A stretch of DNA of 5,206 nucleotides, taken from Chloracidobacterium sp. UBA7659 (GTDB taxonomy: Bacteria; Acidobacteriota; Blastocatellia; Pyrinomonadales; Pyrinomonadaceae). A program made the position numbers and the translations under genes. The notes under the pieces are model-generated. The model made no database searches, was not told where the DNA came from, and saw only the letters and a program-made list of their open reading frames with translations. This document shows positions 1 to 5,206 of this stretch, in pieces (the first letter of the stretch is position 1; every line of letters begins with the position of its first letter). The stretch lies in contig DLHV01000155.1 in the NCBI GenBank assembly GCA_002483395.1, forward strand, positions 3,128 through 8,333, given 5' to 3'.

Positions 1-209
1 TCCGGTGAGATTTCAACCTTAAGTGTCTTACCGGCATCGATGATTCTTGCCGTCACCGGCTTTCCGGACTTGGCGCTTCGGAAAACATAATTCAGGCTTG
101 CTGTGGAATCGTTATATTCGAAGGGCAGGAGATCGCTCCAACCATGTCCATTCACGGTATGCTCAAAACTAAAATTTTTTGGTCGTGGAATAATAATAAT
201 ATTGGACAT
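1..209 (-). CDS. DNA-3-methyladenine glycosylase 2 (AlkA/OGG-like), N-terminal part only
   Basis: This gene reads leftward and runs off the window edge, so only the first 69 codons plus two bases are visible. The protein begins MSNIIIIPRPKNFSFEHTVN and continues with GHGWSDLLPFEYND and a beta-rich stretch. An F-x-F-x(2)-T-V-x(2)-HGW-x(2)-L-x-PF pattern near the N-terminus is, from memory of the family, typical of the N-terminal domain of DNA-3-methyladenine glycosylase 2 / HhH-GPD glycosylases. These excise alkylated bases in base excision repair. The catalytic helix-hairpin-helix and its aspartate lie outside the window, so activity cannot be judged. The ATG (207-209) is fixed by an in-frame TAA two codons upstream (213-215). 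There is no Shine-Dalgarno, and the -10 box ends 7 nt before the start, suggesting a leaderless mRNA. The family call is recognition by eye; another protein with a similar beta N-terminal domain is possible. Confidence 0.72.
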   Translation of the reverse strand, partial: MSNIIIIPRPKNFSFEHTVNGHGWSDLLPFEYNDSTASLNYVFRSAKSGKPVTARIIDAGKTLKVEISP

Positions 210-235
210 TTTTTAGATATTATGTCTAAAATGTC
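205..235. promoter_or_regulatory. Operator-like inverted repeat over the glycosylase -10 box and start codon
   Basis: The core is TTTTAGATAT-T-ATGTCTAAAA (211-231), two 10-bp arms around a single central base with one mismatch. Allowing a 2-nt bulge, symmetry extends outward to GACATTTT (205-212) and AAAATGTC (228-235). The element ACATTT(n)AGA occurs three times nearby: at 206-217 with six T, at 253-263 with five T, and on the minus strand at 224-234 with four T. A further half site GTCTAA lies at 283-288. The position over -10 and start codon suggests a repressor site. I cannot name the regulator. Confidence 0.5.
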
Positions 236-246
236 GTGTTTGACAA
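217..246 (-). promoter_or_regulatory. Promoter of the glycosylase gene, apparently leaderless
   Basis: On the minus strand, TTGTCA (241-246) is one base from the consensus -35. It is followed after 18 nt by TAATAT (217-222), one base from the consensus -10. Only 7 nt separate the -10 from the ATG at 209, so transcription would start at or within a base or two of the start codon. That matches the missing Shine-Dalgarno. The -10 lies inside the inverted repeat at 205-235, so a protein bound there would block this promoter. Confidence 0.6.
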
Positions 247-365
247 ATCTTTACATTTTTAGACCAAAAACCCCCAATTTTCGTCTAACTTCACGGAAGA
301 AAGCTTTTTGATCAAGTCGATGCCAACAGGTTGTCTTGTTATTTACACAAATTTCGGTTAGTTTG

Positions 366-394
366 TTAAACATTCTTAAACGGCATCGTATAAT
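366..394 (+). promoter_or_regulatory. Probable promoter of the DUF1800-DUF1501 operon
   Basis: A perfect TATAAT lies at 389-394. The -35 is poor: TTAAAC (366-371) at 17 nt, or TTGTTA (364-369) at 19 nt. A weak -35 may mean dependence on an activator. The start would be near 401, giving a leader of about 70 nt. The 9-bp direct repeat GTTAAACAT occurs at 365-373, overlapping the -35, and at 408-416, just past the expected start. These could be regulator half sites. Confidence 0.5.
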
Positions 395-456
395 TCACAC
401 ACGTTCCGTTAAACATAATGCCGAAGTAAGATGTCGGCCAGTCACACACAGTTCGT

Positions 457-463
457 AAGGAGG
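457..463 (+). promoter_or_regulatory. Strong Shine-Dalgarno for the DUF1800 gene
   Basis: AAGGAGG sits 7 nt before the ATG at 471. The second in-frame ATG at 480 would be 16 nt away, so this site selects 471 as the start. The strength contrasts with the flanking glycosylase and pgsA genes, neither of which has a recognisable site. Confidence 0.85.
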
Positions 464-470
464 AAAGGGT

Positions 471-2717
471 ATGGTTAGCATGAAATCGCACGTATTATTG
501 CGACTATTCACTGCCGTTTTTGTTCTTTGTCTTGTCTCGATCCTGTCTTTTGCGCAGGATGATCCCGACCCGAATTCGCCTACACCGGTTTTGTTGAGGG
601 CAAAGGACTCGAAGCGTGTCTTTGCGGTTCCCGCAGACAGTGCGCAAAGCGTTAATTTGTCTATGGCAAATCGGGAATCTTTTCCTCCAAACTCCAGGGT
701 CGCTATTTTTGCGAAGAATGTTGTCCTGATGGAAGGCGAAGGAGCAAATGCCTTTAGGGTTTACGTCGAAGATTCGCGGGGAAAACAGTACCGTTTTCCG
801 GTCGTCGATCTTTATCAGGTAAAAGCCAGGACACCGACGTATGCAATAGTTGTAGAACTTCGTGACGAAATCGGCTATTGGGACCCGCCGTCGGCTGACG
901 GCGATGTTCTACTAAGAGTTTCCTGGCGCGGATTGACCAGTGACCGGGCTCGATTAGGGTATGGAACGACCGGCGGTTCGATACAGGACGACGCTATTCC
1001 ATATTCGAAGTTGTATGCGAGCACGTTAAGAGATGATCCGGTCCGAAAGGCAGGAAGAACGGCCTCCCCTGAATACGTGGGCTACCGCTGGTCCGGCGAC
1101 CGTATGAGATTTTTGGAGCAGGCCGCGTTCGGCCCAACGGCGGCTCTCGATGCCCGAATTCGTAGGATTGGCATCCGAACATGGCTTGCCGAGCAGTTTG
1201 AAGCTCCTTACCCGTCGGCATCGAACCCGTATCCGAACAACGCTTTGAAGCCGAGTAACGCACCGGCGGATTGTGACAACGAGCAAACCATAACGCCCGA
1301 TGTCCCGGTGACTTGTTTTCGCGATACCTACACGATGTACCCGGTTCAGGCCTGGTTCTTCAAGGAAGCATATTACGGCGATGCACAGCTTAGACACCGC
1401 GTCGCATGGGCTCTGAGCCAAATATGGGTGATATCGGGCGTCGATACGCAGCAGTCGCGGCATATGACCGAGTATCACAAAGTGTTGTCGAATAACGCGT
1501 TCGGAAATTATCGAACACTTATGCAGCAGATGACGCTCAATCCCGGGATGGGCAATTATCTCGACATGGTTCGGAGCACCAAGAATAATCCGAACGAGAA
1601 CTACGCCCGTGAAATAAAACAGTTGTTTACGATCGGGTTATTTATGCTCAACCCAGATGGAACGCTCCAGCTTGACGGGCTGGGCGATCCGATTCCAACT
1701 TACGACCAGAACACAGTTAATAATTTCACAAAAGTCATGACCGGTTGGAATTTCTGTAATACGGGCTGTCCAAATTCGGTGGTCGGCGTCGTCAATTATA
1801 TCGACCCGATCGTTCTCGTCCCGAGCAACCACGATCTAACAGCAAAAACGTTGCTGAGCTACCCTGGATCGACTACGACAAACATCGCGGCGTGTACAGG
1901 TTGCAACACCGCAGCAATAACGACATATGCGAATAATTCGCTGAATCAAACACTGGACAATATCTTCAATCATCCAAATGTCGGTCCTTTCGTCAGTAAG
2001 ACGCTTATCCAGCACCTGGTAACGAGCGATCCGACACCGGCCTATATCGGGCGTGTTGCCGCTGTTTTCAATAATAACGGTTCGGGTGTTCGCGGCGATC
2101 TTAAAGCGGTCATCAGGGCGATACTGCTTGACCCTGAGGCACGCGGCGACGCCAAAACAGACCCAAACTTCGGCAAATTGCGCGAGCCCGTTCAGTTACT
2201 TACCAACGTTGCACGGACGTTTGACGTAACAACGGCAGCCGGAACCGGACAAAGCGACGGTGTGTTTTATTCGCCTACCGGCAACTTGCTGACCACGATG
2301 GCTCAGACAGCGTTCTATTCGCCGACCGTTTTCAACTATTATTCGCCCGACTTTGTGATACCGGGCACGGCCCTACTTGGCCCGGAATTCACCTTGATGA
2401 CAACCGGAACGGCGATCGCCCGTGCGAACTTCGCAAACACGATGGTTTTCAACCAAATAAACGCGAGCCAGCCAAACATACCGCTCGGGACCAAGTTTCT
2501 ATATACGGAAATGCAGGCACTGGCTGCCGCCGACTCGAGCGGAAATCTCCTGCTTGATGCGTTGAATGACAAGATGATGCACGGAACAATGTCGGCCTCA
2601 ATGCGGAGCACTATTTTGACCGCGGTAACAAACATTGTGGCTACCAATCCGCTCGCGCGGGCACAACAGGCAGTCTATTTAGTGACGACATCGTCGCAGT
2701 ACCAAGTACAGAGGTGA
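471..2717 (+). CDS. Exported DUF1800 family protein with N-terminal beta-domain extension
   Basis: This 748-residue protein belongs to DUF1800 (PF08811), whose biochemical role is unknown. A Sec-type signal peptide spans residues 1-28, with likely cleavage at SFA|QDD. There is no twin arginine, and C20 lacks a proper lipobox. Residues about 35-175 form a beta-rich extension with the ending RARLGYGTTGG; the family core alone is usually shorter. The core starts near 212 with RFLEQAAFGPT. It continues with QLRHRVAWALSQ (306-317), YAREIKQLFTIG (378-389), TYDQNTVNNF to MTGW (410-426), a helical segment with FVSKTLIQHLV, and KLREPVQLLTNVARTF. Near the C-terminus are QTAFYSPTVFNYYSP and the ending SSQYQVQR. 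The mature chain has exactly six cysteines in three close pairs (268/282, 429/433, 475/478), suggesting disulfides. It is followed after 5 bp by the DUF1501 gene, the usual partner, so a joint envelope function is likely. Confidence 0.93.
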   Translation: MVSMKSHVLLRLFTAVFVLCLVSILSFAQDDPDPNSPTPVLLRAKDSKRVFAVPADSAQSVNLSMANRESFPPNSRVAIFAKNVVLMEGEGANAFRVYVEDSRGKQYRFPVVDLYQVKARTPTYAIVVELRDEIGYWDPPSADGDVLLRVSWRGLTSDRARLGYGTTGGSIQDDAIPYSKLYASTLRDDPVRKAGRTASPEYVGYRWSGDRMRFLEQAAFGPTAALDARIRRIGIRTWLAEQFEAPYPSASNPYPNNALKPSNAPADCDNEQTITPDVPVTCFRDTYTMYPVQAWFFKEAYYGDAQLRHRVAWALSQIWVISGVDTQQSRHMTEYHKVLSNNAFGNYRTLMQQMTLNPGMGNYLDMVRSTKNNPNENYAREIKQLFTIGLFMLNPDGTLQLDGLGDPIPTYDQNTVNNFTKVMTGWNFCNTGCPNSVVGVVNYIDPIVLVPSNHDLTAKTLLSYPGSTTTNIAACTGCNTAAITTYANNSLNQTLDNIFNHPNVGPFVSKTLIQHLVTSDPTPAYIGRVAAVFNNNGSGVRGDLKAVIRAILLDPEARGDAKTDPNFGKLREPVQLLTNVARTFDVTTAAGTGQSDGVFYSPTGNLLTTMAQTAFYSPTVFNYYSPDFVIPGTALLGPEFTLMTTGTAIARANFANTMVFNQINASQPNIPLGTKFLYTEMQALAAADSSGNLLLDALNDKMMHGTMSASMRSTILTAVTNIVATNPLARAQQAVYLVTTSSQYQVQR
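2711..2716 (+). promoter_or_regulatory. Shine-Dalgarno for the DUF1501 gene, inside the DUF1800 3' end
   Basis: GAGGTG lies over the last sense codons and the first bases of the stop codon of the upstream gene, 6 nt before the ATG at 2723. The in-frame GTG at 2714 lies inside this site and has nothing resembling a ribosome binding site before it. The site therefore favours 2723 as the start and implies that ribosomes ending DUF1800 translation help load the next gene. Confidence 0.7.
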
Positions 2718-2722
2718 TAACT

Positions 2723-4201
2723 ATGACAGAATCAAGACGTGAATTTTTGAAAAAATCCGGTGGTTGCGCCTTGGGCATGGTAACTCTTGCGACACAGATG
2801 CAGCATTTCGGCCTGATGAGTGCCTTGGCACAAAAGGTCAAGGACGACTCGACAAGCCCTGAAGGCGGCGCGAACTATAAAGCGCTTGTGCTGGTTTACA
2901 TGGCGGGCGGAAATGACGGGAACAACATGGTGATCCCGAATCACTCGGACGCGACCATAAGCAATTACAGTGTGTACAACACGCTTCGCGGCCCCGACTT
3001 GGCAATACCGCAGGCTAGTCTGTTACCAATCACGGTTCCCCGAATGGGCGGGCTGACTTATGGTTTGCACCCGAATTTCGGAACCGGAGCCACCAATGGC
3101 GGAATTCATCCGCTCTGGGCACAAGGGAAAATGGCGATCGTCACGAATTGCGGCACATTGGTTCGGCCTCTGACAAAGGCCCAGTATCAAAGCAGCGCAT
3201 TTCAAAAGCCTTACCAGTTGTTCTCACATTCCGATCAGACTGCCCAGTATCAAACCAGCATTTCGAACACCCAGGCTTTCACCGGTTGGGGCGGACGCGT
3301 ATCGGATCGGTTGACCGCGGGCAGCAATCCGACGGCGCTGATCCCGATGGTTACTTCTATCGCCGGAGCCCAGTTGTTTACTGCCGGCCAAACGACTTTG
3401 CCGATGGCGATCAATGACTCCAACACGTTACTGGCAAATGTATTGAATCCATTGGGATTTACAAACACGGGCGGCCCGGCACGCCTGACGGCATTCAACG
3501 CATTGCGCGGGCTCGATCTGACGTCTAATTATGTCGCCGCGGCAAGCCATGTTACTGATCTGGCAATGCAGGCAAATGCGGCACTTCAAACCCCGGGAGA
3601 CACCACGGTGACGTTCCCCAACACGAGCATCGGCCGGCAGCTTCGACAGGTGGCCCGGCTAATCAAAAAGCGTAATGAGCTAAACGTAAACCGGCAGATC
3701 TTCTACTGTCAGATCGGCGGCTTTGATACGCACACGGGTGAACCGGCCCAGCACGTGAATTTATTCACCCAGTTTAGCCAGGCTGCCCGGGCGTTTTATG
3801 ACGAATTGGGTGACCCGGGGCAGAACGCGCAAAATGATGTTACGTTGTTTACGTTATCCGACTTCGGCCGGACAATGCAGCCGTCAGGCTCGGGCACGGT
3901 CGTCGGCACCGACCATGCCTGGGGCAACCATATGTTTGTCATCGGCGGGTCAGTTTTGGGCGGGAATTTCTACGGTATGAACACCGCGGTCAACGGAACG
4001 CCATACCCGCATCTGCAACTCGGCGGACTTGACGACACCGATTCCGGAACGAATCCTCGCGGCCGTTGGATACCTACAACTTCGGTCGACCAGTACGCAG
4101 CGACGCTAGCTCGCTGGTTTGGGCTGCCGGAAGTCGATATGCCCTCGGTTTTCCCGAATATCGGCAATTTCACGACCTCGAATTTGAGCTTTATGCCTTA
4201 G
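2723..4201 (+). CDS. Tat-exported DUF1501 family protein (alkaline phosphatase-like fold)
   Basis: Starting at ATG 2723, the product has 492 residues; the overlapping GTG at 2714 would add three. It belongs to DUF1501 (PF07394), which is grouped, as I recall, with the alkaline phosphatase/sulfatase superfamily, though no substrate is known. A twin-arginine motif SRREFLK (residues 4-10) and a cleavage site ALA|Q after 36 indicate Tat export, so the protein probably folds with a cofactor or metal in the cytoplasm. Family motifs follow in order: LVYMAGGNDGNNMVIP (about 57-72), SHSDQTAQYQTS, GGFDTH (332-337), TLSDFGRT (377-384), and TDHAWGNHMFVIGG (396-409). Near the C-terminus is the segment from DQYAATLARWFGLP to FPNI. 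D65, D335, H337, D397, H398 and H403 are plausible metal ligands by analogy with that superfamily. Its Sec-exported DUF1800 partner lies 5 bp upstream and a strong terminator 49 bp downstream, so the two form a bicistronic operon. Confidence 0.93.
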   Translation: MTESRREFLKKSGGCALGMVTLATQMQHFGLMSALAQKVKDDSTSPEGGANYKALVLVYMAGGNDGNNMVIPNHSDATISNYSVYNTLRGPDLAIPQASLLPITVPRMGGLTYGLHPNFGTGATNGGIHPLWAQGKMAIVTNCGTLVRPLTKAQYQSSAFQKPYQLFSHSDQTAQYQTSISNTQAFTGWGGRVSDRLTAGSNPTALIPMVTSIAGAQLFTAGQTTLPMAINDSNTLLANVLNPLGFTNTGGPARLTAFNALRGLDLTSNYVAAASHVTDLAMQANAALQTPGDTTVTFPNTSIGRQLRQVARLIKKRNELNVNRQIFYCQIGGFDTHTGEPAQHVNLFTQFSQAARAFYDELGDPGQNAQNDVTLFTLSDFGRTMQPSGSGTVVGTDHAWGNHMFVIGGSVLGGNFYGMNTAVNGTPYPHLQLGGLDDTDSGTNPRGRWIPTTSVDQYAATLARWFGLPEVDMPSVFPNIGNFTTSNLSFMP

Positions 4202-4249
4202 TTCAACCAACAATATCAGCGTTTGCGGTTTGCTTCTCTTCGAATTATC

Positions 4250-4290
4250 AGGCCGTGGTAATCTGCAGAGGTTATCACGGCCTTTTCTTT
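4250..4290 (+). terminator. Rho-independent terminator of the DUF1800-DUF1501 operon
   Basis: AGGCCGTGGTAATC (4250-4263) pairs with GGTTATCACGGCCT (4270-4283) over 14 positions, two of them G-U wobbles, closing a 6-nt TGCAGA loop. The stem runs directly into TTTTCTTT. The reverse strand has no comparable U-tract, so it acts on plus-strand transcripts only and separates the operon from pgsA. Confidence 0.93.
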
Positions 4291-4322
4291 ATTGAATCGT
4301 ATCACCTCAAACGTATGCGGTC

Positions 4323-4351
4323 TTGAACTTTCCGTGCCCAGAACATAAACT
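4323..4351 (+). promoter_or_regulatory. Tentative promoter of pgsA
   Basis: TTGAAC (4323-4328) and TAAACT (4346-4351) are separated by 17 nt, each matching four of six consensus bases. The start would lie near 4358, giving a leader of about 23 nt. A promoter is expected between 4290 and 4380 because the strong terminator isolates pgsA from the upstream operon, but this exact placement is uncertain. TATCTT at 4355-4360 is an alternative -10. Confidence 0.35.
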
Positions 4352-4380
4352 GATTATCTTAAAAAAGTCCAATTAAACCC

Positions 4381-5076
4381 GTGAACTTACCGAATTATTT
4401 AACACTGGCAAGAATCGTGATAGTCCCCTTTCTTGTCGTTGTGCTTCTGACTCCGGTTGCGGACCGATGGTTTGGGATGAGCGGGTACGTTCTTGCGATT
4501 ATTATCTTTCTCCTCGCGGCGTTTACGGACATTCTGGACGGTCAACTCGCCCGCAGACGCAACCAGGTATCGACACTCGGAAAGTTTCTGGACCCGATCG
4601 CCGACAAACTTCTCGTTTCGGCGGCTTTGATTGTACTGGTTGAAAAGCATCTCGCGCCATCGTGGGCGGTTGTGATAATTCTCGGCCGCGAGTTTATCGT
4701 AACGGGTTTGCGTTCGGTTGCCGCATCCGAAGGGATTGTGATTCAGGCCCGAAGCATCGGAAAGCTGAAAATGTGGGCGCAATGCGTTGCGATCGTCGCG
4801 TTGCTCGTGGCGGCCGCGACCGGAACTCCTCCGGTATCGAATTTCGGCCTTGAATATCCGGCGTTTCGTTTTTGGGAAGTCGAAGAAGTTCGGACAGCGT
4901 TTTCAAATATGGCCCATTTTGCAATGACCTCAAATGACTGGAAAGTGTTTGGCTATCTGGTCGGCCGTGGAGCCTTGTGGGTTGCGGTAATCACCGCACT
5001 TTGGTCAATGTACGACTATTTTTCGTTCTTCTTCCGGGAAAAACAGATTAACGCAAAGTCGCCCGCCGCAAAGTAA
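4381..5076 (+). CDS. pgsA: CDP-diacylglycerol--glycerol-3-phosphate 3-phosphatidyltransferase
   Basis: PgsA makes phosphatidylglycerol phosphate from CDP-diacylglycerol and glycerol-3-phosphate at the inner membrane, releasing CMP. This is the committed step to phosphatidylglycerol and cardiolipin. The 231-residue protein opens with MNLPNYLTLARIVIVPFLVV, the usual PgsA start followed by the first membrane helix. The CDP-alcohol phosphotransferase signature is complete at residues 50-75: D50-x2-D53-G-x2-A-R-x8-G67-x3-D71-x3-D75. GREFIVTGLRSVAASEG, a stretch typical of PgsA over other family members, follows. Hydrophobic segments lie near 5-27, 30-48, 83-103, 130-147 and 191-215. Family members usually have about 180-200 residues. 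The excess is mainly a 40-residue insert (about 149-190, rich in aromatic and charged residues) before the last helix, plus a short tail. The start is GTG with no visible Shine-Dalgarno; the conserved N-terminus supports it. Phosphatidylserine synthase is less likely given the motifs. Confidence 0.93.
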   Translation: MNLPNYLTLARIVIVPFLVVVLLTPVADRWFGMSGYVLAIIIFLLAAFTDILDGQLARRRNQVSTLGKFLDPIADKLLVSAALIVLVEKHLAPSWAVVIILGREFIVTGLRSVAASEGIVIQARSIGKLKMWAQCVAIVALLVAAATGTPPVSNFGLEYPAFRFWEVEEVRTAFSNMAHFAMTSNDWKVFGYLVGRGALWVAVITALWSMYDYFSFFFREKQINAKSPAAK

Positions 5077-5119
5077 AGCCAAGCAAAAAAGGAACGCTGA
5101 AGCGGTGGCTCGAAAACCC

Positions 5120-5138
5120 GGCATCATATGCCTTTCTT
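5120..5138 (+). terminator. Weak terminator-like hairpin after pgsA
   Basis: GGCAT (5120-5124) and ATGCC (5128-5132) form a perfect 5-bp stem with a CAT loop, followed by TTTCTT. The stem is short and the U-tract interrupted, so termination would be inefficient. It is the best candidate in the 3' flank of pgsA, and pgsA may read through into a downstream gene. Confidence 0.3.
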
Positions 5139-5143
5139 AAAAA

Positions 5144-5172
5144 CCTTCCTTGCGGCTTTGCTCCTTTGCGGG
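5144..5172. repeat. Degenerate CTTTGCG-type short tandem repeat
   Basis: Three imperfect units run in tandem: CCTTGCGG (5148-5155), CTTTGCT (5156-5162) and CCTTTGCGGG (5163-5172). On the minus strand this reads as CGCAAAG-like units followed by GGTTTTTAA. It resembles the CGCAAAG-type intergenic repeats I recall from several environmental bacterial phyla. It appears noncoding; whether it is multicopy in this genome cannot be seen here. Confidence 0.4.
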
Positions 5173-5183
5173 AGACTGTCTCC
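5171..5183. repeat. 13-bp perfect palindrome next to the CTTTGCG repeat
   Basis: GGAGAC-T-GTCTCC is an exact 6-1-6 inverted repeat, with a further GTCTC at 5196-5200. As RNA it could form only a 5-bp stem with a 3-nt loop and it has no U-tract, so a terminator is unlikely. It could be a protein-binding site for a gene beyond the window or the edge of the adjacent repeat family. Confidence 0.35.
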
Positions 5184-5206
5184 TGAAAAAGTAAGGTCTC
5201 AATTTT

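Noticed and set aside
191..204. Short ATT/TAA triplet repeat as a possible phase-variable tract.
   Set aside because: It only encodes four isoleucines in the glycosylase N-terminus, and triplet changes would not shift the frame.
510..540. Possible lipoprotein signal at C20 of the DUF1800 protein.
   Set aside because: The residue before the cysteine is leucine rather than G, A or S, and a normal signal peptidase I site (SFA|Q) follows at residue 28.
1026..1478. A 150-codon minus-strand reading frame inside the DUF1800 gene, and several shorter ones in the three plus-strand genes.
   Set aside because: They lie antisense to strongly conserved coding sequence, have no recognisable motifs, and have compositions expected of shadow frames.
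3179..3254. Exact 13-bp repeat GCCCAGTATCAAA at 3179-3191 and 3242-3254 within the DUF1501 gene, encoding AQYQ twice.
   Set aside because: The second copy lies in the family motif after SHSDQ and the sequence around the copies diverges. It looks like coincidence in coding sequence rather than a duplication or recombination site.
5077..5110. Nested inverted repeat AGCCA...CGCT-GA-AGCG...TGGCT as a pgsA terminator, or a minus-strand terminator with the T run at 5084-5089.
   Set aside because: The inner stem has 4 bp with a 2-nt loop, the outer arms are far apart, and the T-rich run is not directly placed after a stable stem.
5128..5206. Open reading frame starting ATG at 5128 and running off the window (MPFLKTFLAALLLCGRLSPE...).
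   Set aside because: There is no Shine-Dalgarno, the start lies inside a hairpin, and the hydrophobic stretch comes from the CTTTGCG repeat. It could be real only if a long frame continues outside the window.

Overview
The window looks like chromosomal DNA of a moderate-GC Gram-negative bacterium, most likely an Acidobacteriota of the Blastocatellia/Pyrinomonadaceae type. This is inferred from the adjacent exported DUF1800 and DUF1501 genes, the style of the DUF1800 N-terminal extension, the roughly balanced base composition and the CTTTGCG-type intergenic repeat. No rRNA or other phylogenetic marker is present, so the assignment is tentative. There are no tRNAs, CRISPR arrays, insertion sequences or phage genes.

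Layout. Positions 1-209 hold the 5' end of a minus-strand gene, cut by the window edge, whose N-terminus resembles AlkA/OGG-type DNA glycosylases. Positions 210-470 are an AT-rich divergent intergenic region. On the glycosylase side it carries a promoter that appears leaderless, with its -10 box inside an inverted repeat built from a recurring ACATTT(n)AGA element. On the other side it carries a plus-strand promoter (TATAAT) and a strong Shine-Dalgarno for the next operon. Positions 471-2717 encode a Sec-exported DUF1800 protein. A Tat-exported DUF1501 protein (2723-4201) follows after 5 bp, and a very clear Rho-independent terminator (4250-4290) closes this two-gene operon. Positions 4381-5076 encode PgsA, the phosphatidylglycerophosphate synthase, starting at GTG without a Shine-Dalgarno. 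The last 130 bp hold a weak terminator-like hairpin, a degenerate CTTTGCG repeat and a 13-bp palindrome, but no gene I can support.

How the genes fit together. The DUF1800 and DUF1501 products are a widespread but uncharacterised pair. Their spacing implies coupled translation, and both carry export signals (one Sec, one Tat), so they probably act together in the periplasm or at the cell surface. PgsA (anionic phospholipid synthesis) and the glycosylase (base excision repair) are housekeeping neighbours with their own transcription signals. The least explained parts are the DUF1800/DUF1501 pair and the operator-like repeats in front of the glycosylase gene.
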